DNA of 64,000 nucleotides from Methanomicrobium antiquum. Its GTDB lineage: Archaea > Halobacteriota > Methanomicrobia > Methanomicrobiales > Methanomicrobiaceae. A program made the translations under genes and the position numbers. Positions within the stretch are counted from its first letter, which is position 1, and every line of letters begins with the position of its first letter. The notes beneath the pieces were generated by a model that made no database searches, was not told where the DNA came from, and was given only the letters and a program-made list of their open reading frames with translations. Location of the stretch: contig NZ_CP091092.1 of NCBI RefSeq assembly GCF_029633915.1, positions 1,612,001 to 1,676,000 of the forward strand, given 5' to 3'. Positions 17,308 through 26,706 of this stretch are shown here, piece after piece.

Positions 17308-20300
17308 ATGGCCTTTTTCGATCAAAAAGACAACAGTAATGCCGAAAACAGCATTGAAAGCGAACTTAAAGAGCTAATGCTTTCTCTTGGCTCAAAAGAC
17401 TGGCAGATTCGTCAAAATGCGGCAATACGTCTTACAGAAATTGGAAAACCTGCAATTGTCCATCTTCTAAAAGCGCTTGATTCTGACAACTCTCTTATAC
17501 AGACAGGCGCGGCTGAAGTTTTGGGAACATATGGTGAAGCGGCACTTCCTACTCTTTTAAAGCTTGTTACAACAGGAAAAGAGCGTGTGCGTGACGGTGC
17601 GGCACGTGCAATAGGACAAAACGGCGACAGGGCACTTGCACCACTAAAAGAAGCAATAAAAGATAAAAATTACAGGGCAAGAAGAGGTGCGGCTTTATCT
17701 TTAGGCTATCTTGGCTATCTCGGACCTGAAATCGAAGAACTTTTAATCAGCGTTTTGGACGATGATGAAGATGCTGTAAGAGAACAGGCCGCAAAATCCC
17801 TTGAAAACATCAACTGGAAGCCAAAGAGAAAAAGCCACATGGCACTTTTCTTCAATGCCAAAAACGATCTAAACTCCCTTGTAAAACTGGACTCGGAAGC
17901 AATACCTGTTCTTAAAAAAGAAATTGTTTCCAAAAACATTGAGAAGAAGAAAAATATCGCCTCAATCCTTGCAAGAATCAAAGATGACCAGGCTTCAGTG
18001 CTTCTCTTAAAACTTCTTGAAGATTGCGATCCTCAGGTAAGACAAAAAGCTGTTGAAGCAGCCGGTGACAGAGGCGATAAGAGGCTTGTTCCGTACCTTA
18101 TAAAAGCACTTGAAGACTCAGATTCATATGTCAGAATGGAAGCGGCATGGGCGCTTGATAAAACCGGCTGGAGACCTGTAAATGACCTTCAAAAAGCAAG
18201 GTATCTGGTAATTAAAGAGAAATGGACTGAGCTTTTGCAGATGAGAGAAAAAGCTCTTCCTGTCTTAATTGAGCTTTTAAAGGACAATAATCCAAGTGTG
18301 AGACTAAAATCAACCGAAGTCCTTCGTGCGATGGGAAATCTTGGATATTCTGCAATAAACGAGGCATTAAAAAGCGAGGATAAAGAGCTCAAACGCGGCG
18401 CAACAGAAGCGGCGGCTCACATAAAGAAGAAAAATTCAGAGACTGCATCTGTAAAAACTACCAGGAAACCATCTACTCCAGATGAAGAGGTTGAAGAACA
18501 GATTAAACGCCAAAAAGCGTCTATGGCCGCAAAAAGCACGGTCAAAGAAGATTTCTGGGCAAATCTGATGAGAAGAAACGGTCTTGACGAAGAAAGAATT
18601 TTAAGATTTTCAAAAGCACTTTCTGACGAGAACGAAATCATAAGAGCAGCCGCTGTTGAAAGCCTTAAAAATGCAGGAAAGGCCGGAACAGAATGCATGA
18701 TAATTCTTCTTTCTGACAAAAAGAACAATGTCAAAATTGCTGCAATTGAATCACTTGGGGATATTAAGGCTCAAAAAGCCGCACCTTATCTTGTCAAATT
18801 AACAAAGGACAAAAATGAAAATATCAGGTCAGCTACAGCCCATTCACTTGGCCAGATTAGTGAGCCAAAAACACTACCTACATTAATATCTCTCTTCTCA
18901 GATAATGCTCCGCAGGTCAGAAGAACGGCATCTGATTCTGTTGCAAAATTCAATAAAATTGCACTGCCTCTTTTGAAAAACACATTCTTAGAACAGGACA
19001 TGACAGTCAGGATGACTGCAATCAGAACTATCAGCAGAATAAATAACCCCGCTTCAATATCACTTTGTGTCAGAATGCTCAACGACTCAGAGTACGATGT
19101 CCGTGAATGTGCAGTAAAGGCACTTAGAGCATTAAGCGAAAACCTGTTCAATTCCCTTATTGATGAATCACAAAGAATTCTGATTCAGGGAACAGTTATG
19201 GAAAAATCCGGGATGATTTCAGTTCTTTCAGGAATTGATGATCTCGGTGCAAAAAAAGCACTTAAAAATTTTGAATCAGACAGTGATGATACTATAAAGA
19301 ACCGTGCAATAAGTGCGCTTAAAGGAGAAAGTCAGGATACACGAGTCAGACCTAAAAAGCCACAGACATCAAAGAAACTTCAGCCAAAACAAGGTACATC
19401 CAAAGCCCGTGAGGTACCTGCAGAAATAAAACTGGTAATATCAGAACTTAAAAGCCCGGATAATGAGATACAGATGAAAGCGGCAGAAAAAGTCTTTCTC
19501 ATTGGCGATGATATGATAGATCCTTTGATAGATTCGTTAAACTACAATAACAGCGAATACCAGAATTTTGCGGCTGAACTTATAACAGGCCTTGGAGACA
19601 AGGCAATAAAATCTCTTATAAATATTTTAAAGACCGGAAATCTTGATTTAAAGATAATAGCGGCACAAAACCTGGGTAAAATACCTGAAAAAATTACAAT
19701 TGACGCATTAGGTGAAGTTCTGTTTAAAGAACCTGATAATACTGTAAGGAAAGTTGCGGCTGAATCACTCGGATTTATGGGCGATAAGAGATCTCTTGAA
19801 GCACTTATTCATGCGGCAGGAGAAGTAAACCCTGAAGTTAAAGGTGCGGCTATAAGATCCCTTGGATACATTGAGGATAAAAAAGCTGTAAAACCATTGA
19901 TAAAGGCTTTATCAGATGACAATCATGACATCTGGCAGACAACTATTGAAGCTTTAAGAAACCATGGCCCTGAGGCAATAGAGGCACTTACAGAAGTTTT
20001 GAATAATACGAGTGATTCCTCCTCAAAGACAAAAATAGCACAGGCTCTTGATGAACTTAACTGGGTACCTGAGACAGAAGAAAGCATTGCATACTATCTT
20101 ATTGCCAAAAAACAATGGGAAGAACTTGAAAGGATTGGAAAACCTGCAATAAAACCGCTTATAGAGGCTCTGCCTGAAAGCGATTCTGAAACAGGGCTTT
20201 TTATTGTCACAACTATCGCAAATATTGGTGGAAATGAATCAATACTGCCGCTTGCAAAGGCGTTATGTAACAAATCTACAAAGGTAAGGAAAAAAGCAGA

Positions 20301-20421
20301 AGAAGCAATTCTTTTATTTGGAAAAGATGCGGTTCCTGTACTTGAAAAAATTGTTTCAAATGCCCGTGATCCAACTGAGCGCACTTTTACAATGAATCTT
20401 ATAAGAAAAATTGAAAACTAA
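17308..20421 (+). CDS. Large HEAT-repeat (PBS-lyase-type) scaffold protein
   Basis: 1037 residues made almost wholly of 30-31 residue HEAT repeats (for example NAAIRLTEIGKPAIVHLLKAL and AAESLGFMGDKRSLEALIHA). Two lysine/proline-rich linkers, about 375-415 and 675-705, divide it into three solenoids. Modules of the form WxP followed by Y-I-A/V-KxxWxxL occur near residues 170, 290 and 920, a signature of archaeal HEAT proteins. No signal peptide or membrane span, so cytoplasmic. Such solenoids bind proteins; no catalytic motif is present and the partner is unknown. AATTGAAAA is repeated around the stop codon. Confidence 0.85.
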   Translation: MAFFDQKDNSNAENSIESELKELMLSLGSKDWQIRQNAAIRLTEIGKPAIVHLLKALDSDNSLIQTGAAEVLGTYGEAALPTLLKLVTTGKERVRDGAARAIGQNGDRALAPLKEAIKDKNYRARRGAALSLGYLGYLGPEIEELLISVLDDDEDAVREQAAKSLENINWKPKRKSHMALFFNAKNDLNSLVKLDSEAIPVLKKEIVSKNIEKKKNIASILARIKDDQASVLLLKLLEDCDPQVRQKAVEAAGDRGDKRLVPYLIKALEDSDSYVRMEAAWALDKTGWRPVNDLQKARYLVIKEKWTELLQMREKALPVLIELLKDNNPSVRLKSTEVLRAMGNLGYSAINEALKSEDKELKRGATEAAAHIKKKNSETASVKTTRKPSTPDEEVEEQIKRQKASMAAKSTVKEDFWANLMRRNGLDEERILRFSKALSDENEIIRAAAVESLKNAGKAGTECMIILLSDKKNNVKIAAIESLGDIKAQKAAPYLVKLTKDKNENIRSATAHSLGQISEPKTLPTLISLFSDNAPQVRRTASDSVAKFNKIALPLLKNTFLEQDMTVRMTAIRTISRINNPASISLCVRMLNDSEYDVRECAVKALRALSENLFNSLIDESQRILIQGTVMEKSGMISVLSGIDDLGAKKALKNFESDSDDTIKNRAISALKGESQDTRVRPKKPQTSKKLQPKQGTSKAREVPAEIKLVISELKSPDNEIQMKAAEKVFLIGDDMIDPLIDSLNYNNSEYQNFAAELITGLGDKAIKSLINILKTGNLDLKIIAAQNLGKIPEKITIDALGEVLFKEPDNTVRKVAAESLGFMGDKRSLEALIHAAGEVNPEVKGAAIRSLGYIEDKKAVKPLIKALSDDNHDIWQTTIEALRNHGPEAIEALTEVLNNTSDSSSKTKIAQALDELNWVPETEESIAYYLIAKKQWEELERIGKPAIKPLIEALPESDSETGLFIVTTIANIGGNESILPLAKALCNKSTKVRKKAEEAILLFGKDAVPVLEKIVSNARDPTERTFTMNLIRKIEN

Positions 20422-20423
20422 TT

Positions 20424-20466
20424 GAAAAAAACGTTCATGAAATATATTTTTCATGGACGTTTTCCT
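20424..20466. repeat. CATG element, copy 4, shaped as a hairpin between convergent genes
   Basis: AAAACGTTCATGAAA and TTTTCATGGACGTTTT form a nearly perfect inverted repeat around a short AT loop; CATG cores at 20436 and 20452 are 16 apart. It lies between the stops of the HEAT gene and the methyltransferase gene and, with T-runs on both strands, could work as a two-way terminator. Confidence 0.7.
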
Positions 20467-20472
20467 GGTAAA

Positions 20473-21336
20473 TTATTCTTCTGAATAGCAGACCCATTTA
20501 TCATAAATAGGATCACGGTCATTCTCAATTATTTCCGGTTCTCTTCCAAAATCTCTGCACCATTCACCGACAAGCTCAATTTCACGTTTTGTTGCGGTTG
20601 AAATAACTGACTTTTTTGTAAGGGATAAAAGCTCAAAAACAATATCCTCCCACATTTCAGAATTGAAATTTGTGATATCTCCAAGCATCAGACCAATTCC
20701 AATATCTGCTGGCGTGCAGAAAACAGATGCCTCTGCACCGTCAATACACATTGTAAACTCAGGATTTAGTCTTTTAGTCTTAATTCCACATGAAAGGAGT
20801 GATGCATCATAATCAAACGAAAGTGCCTTAAAGCCTATATCTGACAAGACGCTTGTTGCAACACCCGACCCACAGCAAAAATCAAGAGCATAAGAACCTT
20901 TTAGATTCCCTGAAAGTTTTCCAGGCTTATCAGTCAATACTTCAGTTAACAGACTTTTTATCATCTCATATCTGCCGGGCCTGTTATCTTCTGTTACATC
21001 TGAAAATTCCTCAACAATTTCTCTGCAGTAATACTCCCGAAGAGCACATGCAAAATCATCTCTATTCTCCTGATAAATCTCACCGGAAGAGGACTCAAAG
21101 AGATTTATTATGTCAATTGAAAAAGGCCTGTAAAGATACGAGGATACAACCCATCCGTTTTCGTCATGAAAGGCCACGGAAATTGGCTCTTCATTCTCAT
21201 CAACAAGAAGTTTTCCCATATCTGCCTCCATTGAAACAGCCATCTGAGTGTATCCGTCTTCTATTTGATCCATCAATGTTGGTTCAATACATTCAAAATC
21301 ATCTTTTCCAAGATCAAAAATATCCTCAATCTTCAT
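20473..21336 (-). CDS. Class I SAM-dependent methyltransferase-like protein
   Basis: 287 residues. Residues about 145-250 show a Rossmann methyltransferase core: motif I ALDFCCGSGVATSVL, the acidic end of strand two in ALSFDYDASLL, and TPADIGIGLMLGDITNF. The first 140 residues are acidic and match nothing I know. Substrate unknown. Its start codon overlaps the stop of the beta-helix gene by 4 bases (ATGA), so the two are translationally coupled and probably work together. Confidence 0.75.
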   Translation of the reverse strand: MKIEDIFDLGKDDFECIEPTLMDQIEDGYTQMAVSMEADMGKLLVDENEEPISVAFHDENGWVVSSYLYRPFSIDIINLFESSSGEIYQENRDDFACALREYYCREIVEEFSDVTEDNRPGRYEMIKSLLTEVLTDKPGKLSGNLKGSYALDFCCGSGVATSVLSDIGFKALSFDYDASLLSCGIKTKRLNPEFTMCIDGAEASVFCTPADIGIGLMLGDITNFNSEMWEDIVFELLSLTKKSVISTATKREIELVGEWCRDFGREPEIIENDRDPIYDKWVCYSEE

Positions 21337-22181
21337 TTTTTCCTCAAAATTTTTACACCGCCCGGCGCTTTTATAGTTCCATCTATTACTGCCTCTTCAT
21401 CAAGTGAAAGACTATGGCATTTTACATCACCAAGAATATGAACTCCGCTTTCAATTTCAATATCCCCCAAAACTGAACTCACTGCCCCGTGTATTACTGT
21501 CCCTTTACTTATTTTAATGTCTTTTTCAGAAGAAATACTGCCAAAGATCACATTTTCAGATTCTATAACTGCAGAATTTGCACGTATGTTTCCATGGAAT
21601 CTGCATTTCGGGCCGATTTTCATAGGGCTCTGGACAGAAAATACCTCCATATTTAATGTGGAATTGGGTGGAATAATCAAAGGCAGGCCTTTTTCCTCTT
21701 CTTCATCTTCAGAGAAGAGTTTTTGGAAAAAGGAATTTATGTCTTCTTCTTTTTCAAGACCAAGAAGTGTTATCAGATAAAGCATTATGTAGGTGATTAC
21801 TGGAAGAGGATTTCTAATCGAAATCCACCCTTTTGCCTCAAAACCGCTGTCGATTATAACATTGTCACCTAGGTCAAGATCTCCGAGAATTTTTACACGG
21901 CCCTTTATCCTGACACCTTCGCCAATGAACGCATCGCCCTGTGATATTACATCACCTGTTACTTCTGACCAGTTATCAATTCTTAAATCATTTTCTGTAG
22001 ATATATTCCCGTTAATCTGACAGAATTCACTGATTAGAATCTCGTCCCCGACAAGGCCGTAATCAATCCTGCACTTATCTCCAATAATGATGCTTCTTTT
22101 TGTCTTTAAAGTGTGTTCCTGAAGTTCTGTCCCTTCCGGAATTGTACACTGCCATAACCAGTCTTTTGCTCCTTTTTCCAT
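21333..22181 (-). CDS. Left-handed beta-helix / polymer-forming (bactofilin-like) protein
   Basis: 282 residues from ATG 22181; the frame could extend to TTG 22187 but AAGGCGG lies 8 bases ahead of the ATG. Repeating short beta-strand units (IIIGDKCRIDYGLVG, GEGVRIKGRVKILGDLDLGDNVIIDSG, VIHGAVSSVLGDIEIESGVHILGDVK) are those of bactofilin/polymer-forming or transferase-hexapeptide helices. A hydrophobic segment near residues 127-143 (VITYIMLYLITLLGL) splits two helix blocks and may anchor it to the membrane, followed by an acidic stretch. Coupled to the downstream methyltransferase gene. Confidence 0.72.
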   Translation of the reverse strand: MEKGAKDWLWQCTIPEGTELQEHTLKTKRSIIIGDKCRIDYGLVGDEILISEFCQINGNISTENDLRIDNWSEVTGDVISQGDAFIGEGVRIKGRVKILGDLDLGDNVIIDSGFEAKGWISIRNPLPVITYIMLYLITLLGLEKEEDINSFFQKLFSEDEEEEKGLPLIIPPNSTLNMEVFSVQSPMKIGPKCRFHGNIRANSAVIESENVIFGSISSEKDIKISKGTVIHGAVSSVLGDIEIESGVHILGDVKCHSLSLDEEAVIDGTIKAPGGVKILRKK

Positions 22182-22470
22182 ATACAAACCGCCTTGGCTT
22201 ATTGGCTGATTGTATATTTAAATCAAAAGATTATGAGTGTTTTCTATTACAGATGAATGAAGTGAAAAAATTTATTTATGCAATTCACGGATATCACGCT
22301 GTTAAAAATACATTTTTGTTCCAAACAGAAATAACCAAATCAAAAACTGTCAGTAAAAATTATCATACAAACTTCCACACAAGCCAATCTCATTTCAGCA
22401 AGTGCCATTATCACTGACCTAATATAGTGTTATAACAAAACACTTGAGAACAATAAGAACAATCTTAATT

Positions 22471-22540
22471 AAAAATGTTCATGAAGCAAATATTTCATGA
22501 AAAAAAATCATGCAAGTTACAAAGTAACTTTCATGTAAGA
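22471..22540 (+). repeat. CATG element, copy 5 (full length)
   Basis: Cores at 22480, 22496, 22509 and 22532, steps 16, 13, 23. The last two lie in an inverted repeat AAGTTAC aaa GTAACTT. A 22-base block (22493-22514) is identical to 32471-32492. Confidence 0.75.
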
Positions 22541-22562
22541 TTAAAAAATATGCCTTAAAAAA

Positions 22563-22593
22563 AGTACAAACCAAAAAAATCCGGTTTGATACT
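22563..22593. promoter_or_regulatory. Inverted repeat ahead of the aldo-keto reductase gene
   Basis: AGTACAAACC and GGTTTGATACT pair over ten bases with one bulged base, 39 bases upstream of ATG 22632. Could be an operator or a leader hairpin. Confidence 0.45.
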
Positions 22594-22631
22594 TTTTAGC
22601 ATTTATCAACTGCAATTTGGTGTAGAAAAGC

Positions 22632-23783
22632 ATGCTGTACAGAAAAAACCCAAAAACAGGGGATAAACTCTCTGCAATAGGTTTCGGCGCAATGCGTCTT
22701 CCAACAGATGAAAAAGGAGCAATAGATGAACAAACTGCCTCAGATATGCTTTCTTATGCAATCGAAAACGGTCTGAATTATATTGATACAGGGTATGATT
22801 ACCACAACGGTGAAAGTGAGGCTTTTTTAGGACGCGCCCTTTCTAAAAATGGTCTTCGTGACAAGGTGTATCTTGCAACCAAACTCCCCTCATGGCATGT
22901 TGAATCAAGAGAGGATATGGAAAAAATCCTTGACGAACAGTTAAAACGTCTTCAGACGGACAATATTGATTACTATCTTTTAATCGCTCTTTCAAAGACA
23001 AGATGGAAAAAACTCTTTGATTTAGGCGTTCTTTCATTTCTTGACGAAGCAAAAAAACAGGGAAAAATAAAGCATGCAGGCTTTTCATTTCACGGCGATT
23101 TTGAACTTTTTACAAAGATAATTGACTCCTATGACTGGGATATATGCCAGATGCAATACAACTATCTTGATGATAATTTCCAGGCAGGAACAAAAGGACT
23201 TGAATATGCTTTCCAAAAAGGCATAGGCGTTGTTGCAATGACACCTCTTCGCGGAGGACACCTTGCAGACAAAATACCGGCAGATGTTAAGGAACTCTTT
23301 TCAGAAGCTGATAAAAACCGCACTCCTGCGGACTGGGGTTACAGGTGGGTTTTAAACAGACCGGAAATCACAGTTGTTCTAAGTGGCATGAGCAGTCCAA
23401 AGCATGTTATTGACAACATAAAAACAGCTTCCGGGACTGAGCCTTTGTCAATGGCATACACAGAACTTGAACTTGTTTCACATATTGCAGGCGTACTTCG
23501 AAAACAAATGAAAGTCAACTGCACAAACTGCGGCTATTGCATGCCCTGTCCTGAAGGAGTCGATATTATGGCATGCATTACACATTACAATAATTCTTTT
23601 CTTTTTAATGATTTTGAGACTGCAAATTTCTATTATCACTCAATGCTTGGAAAAGAGTCAAACGGCACAGGCTCTGCATCGCTTTGCATCAAATGCAAAA
23701 AATGCAATGAAATGTGCCCACAGGGTATTGATATTTGTAAAGTACTTGCAGAAATCTCAGATTATTTTGGAGATACCGGTTAA
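22632..23783 (+). CDS. Aldo-keto reductase with C-terminal 4Fe-4S domain
   Basis: 383 residues. Residues 1-280 form the aldo-keto reductase barrel (GFGAMRLPT, YIDTGYDYHNGESE with the catalytic Asp/Tyr, LATKLPSW with the Lys). The C-terminal 100 residues carry two cysteine clusters, CTNCGYCMPC and CIKCKKCNEMCP. The family's usual YYLLH reads YYLLI here, so the histidine of the catalytic tetrad is missing. It may transfer electrons between ferredoxin and a small carbonyl compound; substrate unknown. Widespread in anaerobes. Confidence 0.9.
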   Translation: MLYRKNPKTGDKLSAIGFGAMRLPTDEKGAIDEQTASDMLSYAIENGLNYIDTGYDYHNGESEAFLGRALSKNGLRDKVYLATKLPSWHVESREDMEKILDEQLKRLQTDNIDYYLLIALSKTRWKKLFDLGVLSFLDEAKKQGKIKHAGFSFHGDFELFTKIIDSYDWDICQMQYNYLDDNFQAGTKGLEYAFQKGIGVVAMTPLRGGHLADKIPADVKELFSEADKNRTPADWGYRWVLNRPEITVVLSGMSSPKHVIDNIKTASGTEPLSMAYTELELVSHIAGVLRKQMKVNCTNCGYCMPCPEGVDIMACITHYNNSFLFNDFETANFYYHSMLGKESNGTGSASLCIKCKKCNEMCPQGIDICKVLAEISDYFGDTG

Positions 23784-23895
23784 GAATAAAAATATGAATT
23801 AAAAATTCACATTTCTTTCTTTTTTTATGAAGTTAAGAGATATATTTATTATATCCATCAAATAGTATTTTTCCTAGAATAACAAAAATTATTTA

Positions 23896-24438
23896 GTGAC
23901 CCGTGATCTTCGAAATTACTGCAACAGAAAAAATATCTTTGTTGCCGCGGTTTTTACTACGGCAATATTATCAGCTTTTCTTGTATTTGCATACATAAAT
24001 GGAGATATTATTTCAACACCAGCAATTACTTTTGAAGACGTTGAAATATCAGATATTTCTTTTAATGAAACACATTTTAATGTTATTTTGATAATTGACA
24101 ATAAAAACCTTGTTGGAGGAACAATCAAAAATCTGTCTTTTGATATCATCTGGGACAATGAAGGTGAGAAAACAGTCATTGCTCATGGCGAAAAAGACAC
24201 CCTAAATATCTATGGGAATCAAAAAACAAAAACCGAGATTCCCATATTGTTTTACAATAAAAATATAATTCCTCTTGCGACCGGAACCATCACACAAAAA
24301 AGCCTAAACATAACTGTCAGGGGAAATGCTGATTTTGAATTTTTATTCTTCAAAATAAATGTTCCTTTTAAAAAAACACAGATTATTGATACCAATTTGA
24401 AAAATATAATACAGGGTATTCTAAAATTTATCGCTTAA
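23896..24438 (+). CDS. Membrane-anchored LEA14-like (WHy-domain) protein
   Basis: 180 residues from GTG 23896. A single membrane span (about 14-34, IFVAAVFTTAILSAFLVFAYI) is followed by an extracytoplasmic beta-rich domain with the LEA14/WHy pattern (ITFEDVEISDISFNETHFNVILIIDNKN, LSFDIIW, KTEIPILFY). Such domains are stress-related in plants and of unknown job in archaea. It is monocistronic. The family call is by pattern only. Confidence 0.65.
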   Translation: MTRDLRNYCNRKNIFVAAVFTTAILSAFLVFAYINGDIISTPAITFEDVEISDISFNETHFNVILIIDNKNLVGGTIKNLSFDIIWDNEGEKTVIAHGEKDTLNIYGNQKTKTEIPILFYNKNIIPLATGTITQKSLNITVRGNADFEFLFFKINVPFKKTQIIDTNLKNIIQGILKFIA

Positions 24439-24655
24439 AACCAGATTTTATAAGAATTTAAAATTTAATTTCAATTCTACTATCAAAATCTGACCTGTTT
24501 TGTTATAAAACTCAAAAATAGTGATATATATTAAACTATTGCATGAAACATTTGTTTAATCAATATTTGATGGATAAAAATGTAATAAAAATTGATTTCA
24601 TCAGCCTTTTTCCAATCATTCAATTTTTTTTTGGATTTCATTTATTCGACTTTTT

Positions 24656-26350
24656 TTATGCCGCCTGCCTGTTTTTTACAAAGACATCAAGATTTATGCT
24701 TCCAAGATTTGTATCTCTTGTGAAATAATATGACAATAATCGTTTTACATCCCCAATAACAGCATTCCGGTAATTTTCATCTGTAAGATCAGCTTTGTAT
24801 CTCGTAGACTGAACAAGATTGTAAACATCAATCCAATAGCATTTTTTGTAAGTATACTTGGAATAACCGGAAATATCTGTTATACCCTCACCATCATGAA
24901 GAATAATTACATCATAGTCTTCCGGACCTATAGATGAGTCATAACCTTCTGAATAATATGCTATCTTTTTCGGATAATCATCAACATAATACCAGACAAA
25001 CGGCCATCTGACCTCATTTGAGATAGCGACACGGTCTGCAAAATCAACAAAGACCATTACATCACGAAGATCCTCTGAATTCTGCACCTGAACGATTGGC
25101 TCTGATATGTCTGCAGGTGTAAAGGAGACATGTACCATCATTAAAGCCAGGAATATAACACCTGCCGCACAAATCCAGATCTTTAATCTTGAAAGATCGT
25201 AGACTGCAACAAAGATCATAGGAATGAGCTGGTGCAGAATAAGCCAGGGTACTTTTTCACCAATATAGGCATAGATTGCAAGTGATGCAAGCATCCAGAA
25301 AATACAAAATCTTGTAAATTCACGGTTTTTGTCAATCTTCGCTATCGGTTTTAGTATTTTCTTTTTAATTTCCTCATTAATTTCTGATTTTTCTGCATCT
25401 GCATCAACATCAGGGCGTCCTTCACACTCATCTTCAAAATTTTGTTTCAGGTTTGTATTTTTCAAGTCATGCTTCTTTAAAAAGCTGAAAATGCCAAAGA
25501 TTGCAAGGACAAGTATTGGAAGCTCATACAGCAAAAAGAGAATGATGTAATAATAAAAAGGACCCCCAAGCCTTTGTTCTTCATGCATAGAAAGCCAGTG
25601 ATTAATGGCTTCGGAAGGTCCGTCAATAATAATCTGAGGATATGCACCAAAAGAGGAGTATAAGACTGCCATAATTCCTGCGGCCAGTGCAATTGCAATA
25701 ATCAGATCACGTATCCAGTATTTTGGAAGAACGGCTTTTTTTGTATAAAAAAGATACAAAATATACACTCCAAAAATCAGCAGGATTATCGGAACGTTTT
25801 CCTTACACGACATCGCAAAGCCTATAGCGGCGGCTCCTGAAATTACATATTTCAACTCGTTTTTCTCAAGGTAATACAGAACTGACACCAAAAGAACAAG
25901 TGTGAAAAATAAAATCAATATGTCGTTCCTTAGAAACCTTGAAAAATAAACCATACTTGGGGATATTGCAATAAAAAGCCCTGCAATAATTGTCTGTCTT
26001 CCATCAAGGTATCCAAGTTTGTATATTGGATAAATCAAACCCACTGCAAATGTTCCAAGAAGAGAAGGTATTATTCTTGCAATAAGATCTCCTGAGCCAA
26101 AAAGGCCAAACATTCCTGAAGTTATAAAATACAAAAACGGTCCGTGATAGACAGGATCGTAAGAGTATGAATGAATGCCGTCTCTTAGAAGATTAATAGA
26201 AAACCATGAATGAATAGCCTCATCATGATGAAGCAGTTTTAAATCAAGAAACAAAAAACGCAACAGTAGTGCTGTAACGAGTATAATTAATAAAGTTCTC
26301 TCAACTGTGAAAAATTTTCCAAATTGAGAGGAAAAATTTGCGGCTCTCAA
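24656..26350 (-). CDS. Agl23-type flippase-associated glycosyltransferase-like membrane protein (TIGR03663 family)
   Basis: 564 residues from TTG 26350. About ten to twelve membrane spans with the GT39/ArnT-like N-terminus: LKLLHHDEAIHSWFSINLLRDG carries the acidic HDE motif, then YDPVYHGPFLYFI and FSRFLRNDILILFF. A soluble C-terminal region follows from about residue 410. The family is linked to S-layer/archaellin N-glycosylation. It starts 15 bases after the rps10 stop, on the same strand, with a run of six G as a possible ribosome binding site, so it may ride on the EF-1 alpha/S10 transcript. Confidence 0.87.
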   Translation of the reverse strand: MRAANFSSQFGKFFTVERTLLIILVTALLLRFLFLDLKLLHHDEAIHSWFSINLLRDGIHSYSYDPVYHGPFLYFITSGMFGLFGSGDLIARIIPSLLGTFAVGLIYPIYKLGYLDGRQTIIAGLFIAISPSMVYFSRFLRNDILILFFTLVLLVSVLYYLEKNELKYVISGAAAIGFAMSCKENVPIILLIFGVYILYLFYTKKAVLPKYWIRDLIIAIALAAGIMAVLYSSFGAYPQIIIDGPSEAINHWLSMHEEQRLGGPFYYYIILFLLYELPILVLAIFGIFSFLKKHDLKNTNLKQNFEDECEGRPDVDADAEKSEINEEIKKKILKPIAKIDKNREFTRFCIFWMLASLAIYAYIGEKVPWLILHQLIPMIFVAVYDLSRLKIWICAAGVIFLALMMVHVSFTPADISEPIVQVQNSEDLRDVMVFVDFADRVAISNEVRWPFVWYYVDDYPKKIAYYSEGYDSSIGPEDYDVIILHDGEGITDISGYSKYTYKKCYWIDVYNLVQSTRYKADLTDENYRNAVIGDVKRLLSYYFTRDTNLGSINLDVFVKNRQAA

Positions 26351-26365
26351 CTGCCGCCCCCCTAT

Positions 26366-26674
26366 TTAGTTTTCCAGAACAATCTCAATGCCGATGTCCT
26401 TTGGGACCTGAATGCGCATTAACTGTCTGAGTGCACGTTCGTCTGCATCGAGATCTATTAGTCTTTTGTGAATACGCATCTGCCAGCGGTCCCAAGTTGC
26501 GGTACCTTCGCCATCAGGGCTTTTGCGTATAGGAACGACCATTTTTTTGGTCGGGAGTGGTACAGGTCCTGAAAGGTTTACACCTGTACGTTCTGCGATC
26601 TCTCTGATGCGGTCACAGACCATTTCTACTTTCTCGAAATCAGTTCCGGAAAGTCGAATTCGGGCTTTTTGCAT
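26366..26674 (-). CDS. rps10: 30S ribosomal protein S10 (uS10)
   Basis: 102 residues, full length for archaeal S10. [53 protein letters not shown] and [13 protein letters not shown] are diagnostic. AGGTGA is 8 bases ahead of ATG 26674. It sits 32 bases downstream of EF-1 alpha, the conserved archaeal pairing, and is part of the small-subunit head. Confidence 0.98.
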   Translation of the reverse strand: MQKARIRLSGTDFEKVEMVCDRIREIAERTGVNLSGPVPLPTKKMVVPIRKSPDGEGTATWDRWQMRIHKRLIDLDADERALRQLMRIQVPKDIGIEIVLEN

Positions 26675-26706
26675 TATTGGTCACCTAAAAAAATATTGAA
26701 CAGAGA

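Larger units (their letters stand above)
22182..22631. other. 450-base divergent gap with several inverted repeats
   Basis: No gene. It contains AGTGTT/AACACT (22426-22444), a full CATG element (22471-22540) and a 10-base inverted repeat with one bulge just ahead of the aldo-keto reductase gene (22563-22593). Confidence 0.65.

Noticed and set aside
24543-24728. 61-codon frame on the plus strand rich in Phe
   Set aside because: It overlaps the 3' end of the Agl23-type gene and consists of low-complexity T-rich codons.
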